This document shows, one piece after another, positions 1 through 10,091 of a stretch of 64,000 bases of DNA. Source of the DNA: Bryobacterales bacterium. GTDB taxonomy: Bacteria > Acidobacteriota > Terriglobia > Bryobacterales > Bryobacteraceae. The notes below the pieces were generated by a model, which saw nothing but the letters and a program-made list of their open reading frames with translations, made no database searches and was not told the DNA's origin. The position numbers were made by a program, and so were the translations under genes. Where the stretch lies: positions 46,038-110,037 of the forward strand of contig JADZBH010000050.1 of the NCBI GenBank assembly GCA_020852175.1, in the 5' to 3' direction. How positions within the stretch are numbered: position 1 is the stretch's first letter; every line of letters starts with the position of its first letter.

Positions 1-1273
1 CTATACGCGCCAGGGGAACCCGGAATGGGCCGGCACCGAACGCGACGGCAAGGCCCCGATCCGCAGTAACGATCTCTTCTTTGGAGCCAAGGAAGGCGAC
101 CTCCAGCGCGACTGGGTGGACCGGCGCAAGATTGGCATCCCGCAGGCCGACGAGATGCAGCGCCTGCTGGCCAATCTCATCCTGCATATGAGCGCCGGAC
201 AAAAGCCCCTACCTCGCCTCTGGTATCTTCCCTTCGGCAAGAAGGCCGCGCTGGTGATGACCGGCGACGATCACGCTAACGGGGGCACCGCGGGCCGCTT
301 CGACAGCTACATCGAGAAAAGCCCGGCGGGTTGCCGCGTTGACCGGTGGGAGTGCGTGCGCAGCACTTCCTATATTTATGTGGATACGCCGTTCACCGCT
401 GAAGAGGCGCAGTACTATGACCGCAAGGGCTTCGAGGTGGCGCTCCACCTGCCGCTGGACTGCCAGAACTTCACGCACTTTACCCTGCGCGGACAACTGG
501 CCTCCCAACTCCGCTTGTTCGCCCGCAAGTACAACTCGATTCCGCCGCCCGCCACCCTGCGCACCGATTGCATCGTTTTCTCCGACTGGATCACGCAACC
601 CACAGTGGAAGCGGCCAACGGCATCCGCCTTGATACGAACTACTACTATTGGCCGTCCACCTGGGTGAACGACCAGCCGGGGTATATGACAGGCTCCCTG
701 CTGCCCATGCGGTTTGCCGGAGCCGATGGCTCCGTGGTGCACAACTACCAGGCCGCGACCCAGATCACCGACGAATCCGGTCAGAGCTTTCCCTATACGC
801 CGGACACACTGCTGGATTGGGCCGTGGGCCCGAAAGGCTACGCGGGCTTCGTGGTGGCGAATATTCATACCGATCTGGCACTGGGCGTCCTGCAGGTGAT
901 CTCCGATACCGTGGTGGCCTCGGCTCAGCAACGCGGCGTGCCCGTCATCAGCGCCCGCCAGATGCTGCAATGGGTGGAGGCGCGCGAACGAACGCAGTTC
1001 ACCGATTACACCTGGGATGGCTCGACGCTCGGGTTTCAGGTGGCGCTATCGCCCGGAGCCGAGGGCGCCGAGGCCATGGTTCCGCGCGTTTCCGGGCGGC
1101 TCGGCGTGGCCTCGGTCACTGTGGATGGCGCACCCGTGCGGTTCCGCGAAGAGAGCTTTAGGGGAATTTCCTATGCCATTTTTCCGGTGGGCAATGGGGA
1201 ATGTAAGGTCCTTTATCGCGCCGCCGCTGCGCCCGTGATGGCACAGCCAGCGTCCACCAGCCTGAGTGAATAG
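1..1273 (+). CDS. Secreted polysaccharide-deacetylase-like protein, 5'-truncated by window edge
   Basis: Reading frame is open from base 2 (YTRQGNPEWAGTERDG...) into ORF 116..1273; contains VMTGDDHANGGTAGRFD and closely resembles the N-terminal third of the 1641..10079 product. Confidence 0.75.
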   Translation, partial: YTRQGNPEWAGTERDGKAPIRSNDLFFGAKEGDLQRDWVDRRKIGIPQADEMQRLLANLILHMSAGQKPLPRLWYLPFGKKAALVMTGDDHANGGTAGRFDSYIEKSPAGCRVDRWECVRSTSYIYVDTPFTAEEAQYYDRKGFEVALHLPLDCQNFTHFTLRGQLASQLRLFARKYNSIPPPATLRTDCIVFSDWITQPTVEAANGIRLDTNYYYWPSTWVNDQPGYMTGSLLPMRFAGADGSVVHNYQAATQITDESGQSFPYTPDTLLDWAVGPKGYAGFVVANIHTDLALGVLQVISDTVVASAQQRGVPVISARQMLQWVEARERTQFTDYTWDGSTLGFQVALSPGAEGAEAMVPRVSGRLGVASVTVDGAPVRFREESFRGISYAIFPVGNGECKVLYRAAAAPVMAQPASTSLSE

Positions 1274-1640
1274 GATCGGACAACACACAAAGCGCCGGCG
1301 TACCAGCACTCCGGTTTGTGGGTTCCGGTACTCCCGTAATCCCTCTGAAGTCCTGATTTGCAAGGGTTTTGAAGCACTCAGACCCTTTTCGTCGCGACCC
1401 GGTTCACGCGCCGCAGGCACAAATCGCACTGCCGCGACACTCCAGCCCGGCGCATCGAGAGCAAGGGAACGGCACTATTGGAAACGCTTGGGCAAACTTC
1501 TCAGGAATCTGTGACGGTTTTAGGGAAGGGACCTGAGAGCGGCTACCGACACGCTTTCCTAACCTGCTGATAAAAAAGACGCGAAATTTTTGTTTCACCC
1601 CGGCCGGGTTGGTCCTCCACATGCTTTTCAGGGAACCACT

Positions 1641-4600
1641 GTGAAAACTCGTGCGACCTTGTCAGTTCTATTCGGAGCTACCCTTCTCTGCACGGCGGCC
1701 CTGGCGCAGTCCAATCCCGTGCTCGTGGTGGGTACCACATCGAACGCGTTCACTTCCTACTACACGGAGATCGTGAGGGCCGAAGGGTTCAGCGGCGCCA
1801 GTTACGCCGACCTGACCACCGTGAACGCCTCCGTGCTGGCCAGCCGCGACGTCGTCATCCTGGGCGAGACGACGTTGACGGCGGCCCAGGTAACCATGTT
1901 TGCCGACTGGGTAGCGGCAGGCGGCAAACTGATCGCCATGCGGCCCGACAAGCAACTCGCCGGCCTGCTGGGCCTCACGTCCACGCCGAACACCCTGGCC
2001 GAGGGCTACCTGCTGATCAATACGTCGCAGGCGCCCGGCGCGGGGCTGGTGAGCCAGACAATTCAGTATCACGGCATGGCGGACCGGTACACGTTGAGCG
2101 GCGCGACGGCCGTGGCCACGTTGTACTCCACCTCGACGCTGGCTACCACGAACCCGGCGGTGACAATCCGCAACGTGGGCGCGCTGGGCGGCCAGGCGGC
2201 GGCATTCACCTACGATCTGGCGCGGTCGATCGTTTACACGCGCCAGGGCAACCCGAACTGGGCCGGCACCGAGCGTGACGGCATTCCGCCGGTGCGCAGC
2301 AGCGACATGTTCTACGGCGCGTCGAGCACCGATCCCCAGCCCGACTATGTGAATCTGAGCAAGGTGGCCATTCCGCAGGCCGACGAACAACAGCGCCTGC
2401 TGGCCAACATGATTCTCTACATGAACCTGAGCAAGAAGCCGCTGCCCAGGCTCTGGTACTTCCCCTTCGGCAAGAAAGCAGCCGTGGTGATGACCGGCGA
2501 CGATCATGCCAATGGCGGAACCAGCGGACGCTTCGACAGCCACATCGCCGCCAGCCCGGCCGGCTGCGTCGTGGACAACTGGGAGTGCATCCGCAGCACC
2601 TCCTATATCTACACCAGCACGCCGCTGACGCCCGCGCAGGCGCAGGCCTACAACGCCCAGGGCTTCGAACTCGGCGTCCACGTCACGACGGAGTGCCAGG
2701 ACTACACGGCGAGCAGCATCGCGGCGACCTACGCAAGCGAACTCGCCGGTTTCGGCGCCAAGTACACGACCATTCCCGCGCCGGTCACCAACCGGACTCA
2801 CTGCATCGTTTTTTCGGACTGGTCCAGCCAGCCCGCGGTGGAAGCCGCCAACAACATCCGCCTCGATACGAACTATTACTATTGGCCGCCAGCCTGGGTG
2901 AACAACGTGCCCGGCTTCATGACCGGCTCCGGCCTGGCGATGCGCTTCGCGGACCTGAACGGGGCCTCTATCAATAATTATCAGGCCGCCACGCAGATGA
3001 CCGACGAATCCGGCCAGAGCTTCCCCTATACCTCGGACACTCTGTTGGACCGCGCGATCGGTCCGGAAGGCTATTACGGCTACTTTGTCGCCAATATCCA
3101 TACTGACAACGCCTTCGGCGTCCTGCAGGAGATGTCGGATGCCGTGGTGGCCTCGGCCAAGGCGCGCAACGTGCCTGTCATCAGCGCCAAACAACTGCTG
3201 CGCTGGCTGGATGGCCGTGAAGCCACCAGCTTCACCAACTACACCTGGAACGGCACGGCGCTTGGCTTTACGATATCGCTGGGAACGGGCGCCACGGGCG
3301 CCGAAGTGATGGTGCCGTCCACCTCGGCCAGCGGTTCTGTCTCGGGCGTCACCATCGGCGGCTCGCCGGTCACCTTCCGCACCGAAACCATCAAGGGAAT
3401 TCAGTACGCGATCTTTCGCGCCGCCAGCGGCGTGGTGGCGGTCAACTACTCCTCCTCGGTGGTGTCTGTCTCGGTCGCTCCGCAGACGGTTTCGCTCAGC
3501 GCCGGGCAGTTTCAGAATTTCACGGGTACGGTGACCGGCGCCGCCGACACCTCCGTCACTTGGTCCATCAGCCCCGCGACCGGATCCCTCACCGTGCTGA
3601 ACGCGACCTCGGTGCGCTACAACGCACCGGCCTCGGTTGCCGCCACGACGAACGTGACGGTCACGGCCACCTCGGTGCAGGATCCGTCGAAGTCGGCCTC
3701 GGCCGTGGTGACGCTCAACCCCTCTGGCGGGCCGTCCAGCCCCAGCTTCACCGATACGACGGCCGCCGATTTCGGAGCCGGAACCGGTGTTTCCACTTAC
3801 ATCTCGGAGAAAGAGGATGGCGAGGTGCAGTCCCTGCCCGCCGCCGGCGCTGAGTTTTCCGGTTCGGCCCTGCCGGCTGGCTGGAACAGCGTGGTGTGGC
3901 AGGCGGGCGGCACGGCCACGGTCTCCGGCGGGGCGGTGCTGCTCAATAGCGCCCGCGCCGGCACCGACGCCATTTATACGCAAGGAGGCGTCCTCGAATA
4001 CTCGGCCACCTTCAGCACGGCCGCTTATCAGCACGCCGGCTTCAGCGTGGACTTGAGCACCGCACCGTGGGCTATCTTCAGCACGGGCGAGGGCGGAGCG
4101 CTGTTCGCGCGGTCCCATGATGGCACGACACCGGTGGAAACCAACCTCGGGGCCAGCTATCTGGGAGCTCCTCATGTCTACCGCATCCAGTGGATCGCGG
4201 GCACGATCATCTACTCGATCGACGGCGTGCAGGTGGCCAGCCACGCCCTGAATATCGCCGCCTCCCTGCGGCCCATGTTCAGCAGTTTCCTGACCGGCGT
4301 CACGCCGCTGGCCGTGCAGTGGGCCCAATTGACGCCCTACGCCGCGCCGTCCACCTTTACCTCGCGCGTCCTTGACGCCGGCCTTGCTCTTCCCTGGAGT
4401 GTCGTGAACTGGACCGCCACTACGCCTGCCGGCACATCGCTCGCCATGAGCGTCCGCACAGGCAACGTGCCCGTGCCGGACGCCACCTGGAGCACCTTCA
4501 ACGCCATCGCCAGTGGCGGCACGGTGGGCGTCACGGCGCGCTACCTGCAATATCAGGCACAATTCACCTCCAGCGACGTGAATGTCACGGCGGCCTTGCG

Positions 4601-7600
4601 CAGCATCACCGTCAACACCACCGCGGCGATCGGCAACGTCTCCTCGGGCAACATCTCCTCCACCGGCGCCACGCTTACCTGGACCACCACGGCGCCTTCG
4701 GATAGCCAGGCCGACTATGGCACGTTGATCTCCTACGGCTCCACGACGCCGCTCGATCCGAGCATGGTCACCAACCACGCCGTCACGCTTTCCGGCCTCA
4801 CGCCCAACACGCTTTACCACTTCCGCGTGAAGAGCCGCGACGCCCAGGGCGCGCTTCTGGTATCCGACGACTACACCTTCACCACCTCGCCCTCGGCGTC
4901 CATCGTCATCACGGGCATTCAGGCGGCGGGCGTGGGCACGACGGCCAACGTCACCTGGACCACGGACCGCGCTTCGGACTCGCGCGTCGACTTCGGCGCC
5001 ACACCTTCGGCGCTGCCCTTCGTGGCCACCGGCACCACCGGCTCCACGGCCCACGCCGTGCAACTCACCGGCCTTACTCCGGGCGTTCCGTACTATTTCC
5101 GCGTCACCTCGGCGGACGCCTTCGGCTCGTCCACCTCTCCCGCTCCTCCGGCCACGCTTTCCTTTGTTCCCTCCGATAACGTGCCTCCCGTGATCTCCGC
5201 CATCACCGCGACGCCTTCGGCCACTTCGGCGGTGGTCGCCTGGACCACCAACGAACTCTCCAACAGCCGGGTGAATTACGGCGCCTCGGCGGGCGCGCTC
5301 AACCTGAGTGTCAATGACGCGGCCCTGGTCACCGCGCACAGCGTCACGCTGCCGGGCCTGACGGGCAACACAACCTATTACTACACGGTCACCTCGACGG
5401 ATGCCTCGGGCAATCCGGCCACAGCGCCTGTCTCCCCGGCCAGCTTCACCACGCCGGACGGCAGCGCGCCCGCCATCACGGGCGTCGCGGTCGTGCCCGG
5501 CCTGCTCGGCGTCGCCACCGTGAAGTGGACCACGAACCGGGCCTCGAACTCGCGCATCGACTACGGCACAACGGCGGGCAGCCTGCCGCTGAACGCGAGC
5601 GACGCGGCCATGACCACCACGCACACGCTGCGCCTCACCGGTCTGGCCCAGGGCCAGCGCTACTACTTCCGGCTCTCCTCGACGGATGCGGCATCGCTCA
5701 CCGGCGTCTACCCGGACGCCAACCTGCCCGCCGCCAGCTTCGTTGAAAACGCGCTGTCCTTGTGGAACGCCAGCACCACGCCGGCGGTGATTTCCGACCC
5801 CGATACTTCGCCTGTCGAACTCGGCGTGAAATTCACTTCGACATCGGCCGGAACGGCCGTGGGCATCGCCTTCTATAAAGGAGCGGCCAATACGGGAGCG
5901 CATACCGGCTCGATCTGGTCGGCCGCGGGTACGCTGCTGTCCACCGGCTCTTTCACGAACGAAACGGCCAGCGGCTGGCAGCAGATGATGCTCAATACGC
6001 CGGTCGTTATCGCCGCCAACACCACCTACATCGTTTCCTACCGCGCCCCCAACGGACGCTACTCGGTGAATGAGAACTTCTTCGCCACGGGGCTCACCAA
6101 CGGTCCGCTCACCGCGCCTGCCTCGGCCGGCGCGGGCGGCAACGGCACCTTCTCCTATGTCATCGGCCAGGCGCCGCTCAGCACCTACAACGCCACGAAC
6201 TACTGGGTGGACGTGGTGTTTCTCGACAACGTCGCCCCCGCCGTCTCCAACGTCGCGGCGGCTCCGGCGGCCACCTCGGCCACGGTCACCTGGACGACTA
6301 GCGAAGCCGCCAACGCCCTGGTGCAGTACGGCACGTCGGCTTCGAACCTGAACCTGACCGCTTCCACAGCCGCGTTCGCGACGGCGCAGAACGTACTGCT
6401 CACCGGGTTGACGGCGAACACCACTTATTACTACCGCGTGGTTTCGGCCGACACGGCGGGCAACGCCACCGAATTTCCCCTTACGCCAGCCGTGCCGAAT
6501 TCGTTCACCACACAGGCCGCCGTGGCTCTGAACATCACCGGCGTCACCGCCGTGGCCGGTTCCACCAGCGCCATCGTCACCTGGGCGACGAACGTCATCG
6601 CCAACTCGCGCGTCGATTATGGCACCAGCGCGACGACGCTGAACCTGTCCGCCAATGACGCCGCCAATGTCACCGGCCATTCGGTGACGCTGAACGGGCT
6701 GACCCCGGCTACCACCTACTACTTCCGCGTCACCTCCACGGAGCCTGGCGGAGCCACGCTTACCTCGCCCGCCGCGCCGCAACCGGCCGCGAGCTTTCTT
6801 ACGAATCCGGGCTCGCCCGGCGGCGGCAACCCGCCCAGCGAGTGGGACATCTCCGGATCGGGCGATGCGAACCTTCAGGGCTTCTCCACCGAAATCAGCT
6901 ATAACCTCGGCGAAACGGCCCGGTTCAAGATCAAGTCGAACGCCAGTTCCTATCGCATCGACATCTACCGCCTGGGTTACTACGGCGGCAATGGAGCCAC
7001 CTTCATCGCCACGGTGAACCCCAGCGTCGCGTTACCGCAAAGCCAGCCCAACTGTCTGTCGGAGCCCTCGACGGGCCTGATCGACTGCGGCAACTGGGCC
7101 GAATCGGCTTCGTGGGCGATTCCCGCCAACGCCAAGTCGGGCGTGTACGTGGCCAAGCTTGTCCGCCTGTCCGGCGGCACGGGTTCCAGCCACATCGTCT
7201 TCGTGGTACGCGATGACGCCAGCACGGCTCAAATCGTTTTCCAGACCTCGGACACCACCTGGCAGGCCTACAACGAATACGGCGGCAACAGCCTGTACAC
7301 CGGGTCGCCGGCCGGCCGCGCCTATAAAGTCAGTTACAACCGGCCGTTCATCACGCGCGGCAACTCGGCGCAGGACTGGGTGTTCAACGCTGAATACCCG
7401 ATGATCCGCTGGCTGGAAGCCAACGGGTACGATGTCACCTACATCGCCGGCGTCGATGCGGACCGCCGCGGCAATCTGCTCACCAACCACAAGATCTTCA
7501 TGTCGGTGGGCCACGACGAATACTGGTCAGGTACGCAGCGCGCCAATGTGGAGGCGGCGCGCGCCGCCGGCGTCCATCTGGCCTTCCTTTCCGGCAACGA

Positions 7601-10079
7601 GGTGTTCTGGAAGACCCGCTTCGAGAACAGCATCTCCTCGCCGGCCACGTCTTACCGTACGCTGGTGTGCTACAAGGACACGCACGCCGATGCGCGCATC
7701 GACCCCTCCGGCATTTGGACCGGAACCTGGCGCGACCCGCGGTTCAGCCCGCCGGGCGACGGCGGACGCCCGGAGAACGCCCTGACCGGCACCATCTTCA
7801 CGGTGAACTGCTGCACCTATGCGATCACCGTGCCGGAAGCCGAAGGCAAGTTGCGCTTCTGGCGCAACACCACCATCTCCAATCTCAGCCCGGGCCAGGT
7901 GGCCACGCTGCCCGACGGCACGCTCGGCTACGAATGGGACGAGACGCTGAACAACGGCTTCGCGCCTCCGGGCCTGATGAAGATGAGTTCGACGACGGTC
8001 AACGTTCCCGAACACCTCCTTGATTACGGCACCAACTACGGCCCGGGCGCCGCGACACACGCGCTCACGTTGTACAAACACGCCAGCGGCGCGCTTGTTT
8101 TCGGCGCGGGCACCGTGCAGTGGAGCTGGGGTCTGGACAGCAACCACGACCGCGGCAATGCTCCAGCCGACGTCCGCATGCAGCAGGCCACGGTAAACCT
8201 GCTGGCCGACATGGGCGTGCAGCCCACCACGCTGCAGGCGGGCTTGCTGCCCGCCATTAAGAGCACGGATACGACGGGACCAACGGTCACCATCTCCTCG
8301 CCTGTGAATGGCGCCACGGTGCCCAGCGCGGGCACGATCACCGTTTCGGGTACAGCCGCCGACGTGGGCGGCGCGGTGGCTTCCGTGGAATACTCCACCG
8401 ACGGCGGCGCCACCTGGCTTCCGGCCAATGGACGGGGAAGTTGGAGCTTCTCCTGGACCACGCCGTTCAGCGGCAGCGCCACCATTAGCGTGCGCGCCAC
8501 CGACGACAGCGCCAACGCAAGCGCCACGCCCGCGCAAGTCACCGTGACGGTGGGTGCGGGTACGAGTTGCAACCCCTGCTCCATCTGGCCGGCCGCGGTA
8601 CCGGCCAGTCCGCAGGACGCCGACACCAGCGCCGTGGAACTCGGCGTGAAGTTCCGCGCCTCGGCCGCCGGGAAAGTCACGGGCGTCCGCTTCTACAAGG
8701 GCGCGGCCAACACCGGCACGCACACTGGCAAGCTGTGGTCGAGCACTGGCACGCTGCTGGCGTCGGTCACTTTCCAGAACGAGACGGCATCGGGTTGGCA
8801 GGAAGCGTTGTTCACCACGCCGGTGAACATCACGGCGAACACCACCTACGTCGTTTCTTACTGGGCCCCGGTGGGACGCTATGCGGCCGACGGCAACTAC
8901 TTCACCACCCAGGGCGTCACCAACGGCCCGTTGACGGCGCTGCGCAGCGGCGTGGATGGCTTGAACGGCGTCTTCAACTACACCGGCTCGGCCTTCCCCA
9001 ACACCTCTTATCAGGACACCAACTACTATGCGGACGTGCTGTTCGTACCCGATGCTCAGGGGCCGGACACGACGCCGCCGGTGATCTCCGGCCTTACGGC
9101 GACGCCTTCGGGCACGCAGGCCGTGATCGCCTACACCACGAACGAGGCGGCGGCGGGCGTGCTGAACTACGGCACGGCCCCGGCCAGTCTCACTTTGACG
9201 CAGTCCTCGCCCGCGCTCGCCACCAGCAAGAGCTTCACGGTGACCGGGCTGACGCAAGGCACAACCTACTACTACGCGGTGACGGCCACCGACGCGGCCG
9301 GCAACGCCGCCACCTCGGCCGTGGCTTCGTTCATCGCCGGAACGGCCGACACGACGCCGCCCGCGGTCAGCGCCGTGACGGCCACGCCGTCCTCGACCTC
9401 GGCTCTGGTTTCCTGGAGCACCGATGAAGCGGCGCAGGGCCGCGTCACCTTTGGCACCTCGGCGGCGAACCTGTCCAGCGTCGTCACCGACACGACGCTC
9501 ACCACCAGTAAGAGCCTGACGCTCACCGGACTCACCGGCGGCGTCACTTATTACTACCGCGTGGTGGCCACCGATGCCGCGGGCAATGTCACCACGTTCC
9601 CCGCGCCGCCCGCCGCGCCACTTACCTTCACCACCGTGTTTGGCGTGCCGAACTCGACCACGATCGTCACAGGCACGGCCGCGGGCGGGAATGCCGCTTC
9701 GCTCGCCGCCAACGACAACAACCTGTTCCAGGTGGCTTCCACCACCACGGGCACTCCGCGGCTGACCAGCTATACCGGTCTGATTCCGAACGTGCCGCGG
9801 ACCTCCACGGCGCTGCGCCTGGACGTGCGCGCCAGTGCAACGCGCACCTGCACGCAGGTGATCTCCATCTACAACTACGGCAGCAGCGCCTGGGTGCAAC
9901 TCAACTCCCGCTCCATTGGAACCACGGAAACGACGGTGGCCAATCTGAGCCCGGCGGGGGCGCCTTCGAACTTTATCTCCGGCGCTGGCGCCACCGGCGA
10001 TGTACAGTTCCGAGTGGATTGCAGCCGCTCGACACTGAACTTCACACATAGGAGTGAATTTGTGCGATTGTCTTACTAG
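1641..10079 (+). CDS. Giant secreted multidomain protein: deacetylase-like N-terminus, about eight FN3-like repeats, two DUF4082-like modules, N,N-dimethylformamidase-beta-like domain, Ig-like domain
   Basis: ORF 1590..10079; GTG start at 1641 gives signal peptide VKTRATLSVLFGATLLCTAALAQ; repeated WTTNxxSNSRVxYGT...GLTxNTTYYYRVxSTDAxGN units; two ELGVKF...FYKGAANTGxHTG...ETASGWQ modules; SVGHDEYWSGTQRANVEAARAAGVHLAFLSGNEVFWKTR. Confidence 0.85.
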   Translation: MKTRATLSVLFGATLLCTAALAQSNPVLVVGTTSNAFTSYYTEIVRAEGFSGASYADLTTVNASVLASRDVVILGETTLTAAQVTMFADWVAAGGKLIAMRPDKQLAGLLGLTSTPNTLAEGYLLINTSQAPGAGLVSQTIQYHGMADRYTLSGATAVATLYSTSTLATTNPAVTIRNVGALGGQAAAFTYDLARSIVYTRQGNPNWAGTERDGIPPVRSSDMFYGASSTDPQPDYVNLSKVAIPQADEQQRLLANMILYMNLSKKPLPRLWYFPFGKKAAVVMTGDDHANGGTSGRFDSHIAASPAGCVVDNWECIRSTSYIYTSTPLTPAQAQAYNAQGFELGVHVTTECQDYTASSIAATYASELAGFGAKYTTIPAPVTNRTHCIVFSDWSSQPAVEAANNIRLDTNYYYWPPAWVNNVPGFMTGSGLAMRFADLNGASINNYQAATQMTDESGQSFPYTSDTLLDRAIGPEGYYGYFVANIHTDNAFGVLQEMSDAVVASAKARNVPVISAKQLLRWLDGREATSFTNYTWNGTALGFTISLGTGATGAEVMVPSTSASGSVSGVTIGGSPVTFRTETIKGIQYAIFRAASGVVAVNYSSSVVSVSVAPQTVSLSAGQFQNFTGTVTGAADTSVTWSISPATGSLTVLNATSVRYNAPASVAATTNVTVTATSVQDPSKSASAVVTLNPSGGPSSPSFTDTTAADFGAGTGVSTYISEKEDGEVQSLPAAGAEFSGSALPAGWNSVVWQAGGTATVSGGAVLLNSARAGTDAIYTQGGVLEYSATFSTAAYQHAGFSVDLSTAPWAIFSTGEGGALFARSHDGTTPVETNLGASYLGAPHVYRIQWIAGTIIYSIDGVQVASHALNIAASLRPMFSSFLTGVTPLAVQWAQLTPYAAPSTFTSRVLDAGLALPWSVVNWTATTPAGTSLAMSVRTGNVPVPDATWSTFNAIASGGTVGVTARYLQYQAQFTSSDVNVTAALRSITVNTTAAIGNVSSGNISSTGATLTWTTTAPSDSQADYGTLISYGSTTPLDPSMVTNHAVTLSGLTPNTLYHFRVKSRDAQGALLVSDDYTFTTSPSASIVITGIQAAGVGTTANVTWTTDRASDSRVDFGATPSALPFVATGTTGSTAHAVQLTGLTPGVPYYFRVTSADAFGSSTSPAPPATLSFVPSDNVPPVISAITATPSATSAVVAWTTNELSNSRVNYGASAGALNLSVNDAALVTAHSVTLPGLTGNTTYYYTVTSTDASGNPATAPVSPASFTTPDGSAPAITGVAVVPGLLGVATVKWTTNRASNSRIDYGTTAGSLPLNASDAAMTTTHTLRLTGLAQGQRYYFRLSSTDAASLTGVYPDANLPAASFVENALSLWNASTTPAVISDPDTSPVELGVKFTSTSAGTAVGIAFYKGAANTGAHTGSIWSAAGTLLSTGSFTNETASGWQQMMLNTPVVIAANTTYIVSYRAPNGRYSVNENFFATGLTNGPLTAPASAGAGGNGTFSYVIGQAPLSTYNATNYWVDVVFLDNVAPAVSNVAAAPAATSATVTWTTSEAANALVQYGTSASNLNLTASTAAFATAQNVLLTGLTANTTYYYRVVSADTAGNATEFPLTPAVPNSFTTQAAVALNITGVTAVAGSTSAIVTWATNVIANSRVDYGTSATTLNLSANDAANVTGHSVTLNGLTPATTYYFRVTSTEPGGATLTSPAAPQPAASFLTNPGSPGGGNPPSEWDISGSGDANLQGFSTEISYNLGETARFKIKSNASSYRIDIYRLGYYGGNGATFIATVNPSVALPQSQPNCLSEPSTGLIDCGNWAESASWAIPANAKSGVYVAKLVRLSGGTGSSHIVFVVRDDASTAQIVFQTSDTTWQAYNEYGGNSLYTGSPAGRAYKVSYNRPFITRGNSAQDWVFNAEYPMIRWLEANGYDVTYIAGVDADRRGNLLTNHKIFMSVGHDEYWSGTQRANVEAARAAGVHLAFLSGNEVFWKTRFENSISSPATSYRTLVCYKDTHADARIDPSGIWTGTWRDPRFSPPGDGGRPENALTGTIFTVNCCTYAITVPEAEGKLRFWRNTTISNLSPGQVATLPDGTLGYEWDETLNNGFAPPGLMKMSSTTVNVPEHLLDYGTNYGPGAATHALTLYKHASGALVFGAGTVQWSWGLDSNHDRGNAPADVRMQQATVNLLADMGVQPTTLQAGLLPAIKSTDTTGPTVTISSPVNGATVPSAGTITVSGTAADVGGAVASVEYSTDGGATWLPANGRGSWSFSWTTPFSGSATISVRATDDSANASATPAQVTVTVGAGTSCNPCSIWPAAVPASPQDADTSAVELGVKFRASAAGKVTGVRFYKGAANTGTHTGKLWSSTGTLLASVTFQNETASGWQEALFTTPVNITANTTYVVSYWAPVGRYAADGNYFTTQGVTNGPLTALRSGVDGLNGVFNYTGSAFPNTSYQDTNYYADVLFVPDAQGPDTTPPVISGLTATPSGTQAVIAYTTNEAAAGVLNYGTAPASLTLTQSSPALATSKSFTVTGLTQGTTYYYAVTATDAAGNAATSAVASFIAGTADTTPPAVSAVTATPSSTSALVSWSTDEAAQGRVTFGTSAANLSSVVTDTTLTTSKSLTLTGLTGGVTYYYRVVATDAAGNVTTFPAPPAAPLTFTTVFGVPNSTTIVTGTAAGGNAASLAANDNNLFQVASTTTGTPRLTSYTGLIPNVPRTSTALRLDVRASATRTCTQVISIYNYGSSAWVQLNSRSIGTTETTVANLSPAGAPSNFISGAGATGDVQFRVDCSRSTLNFTHRSEFVRLSY

Positions 10080-10091
10080 GCTTCGAACTCC

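Noticed and set aside
1274-1640. Possible RNA or mobile-element scar between the two deacetylase-like genes
   Set aside because: No convincing secondary structure, inverted repeat or integrase remnant could be identified by eye.
1668-6782. 1,704-aa antisense ORF on the minus strand
   Set aside because: Arg/Gly/His-rich shadow translation opposite the repeat-rich giant CDS; GC-rich codon bias keeps the antisense frame open; no recognisable domains.
7527-10049. 840-aa antisense ORF
   Set aside because: Same shadow-ORF effect opposite the giant secreted protein.
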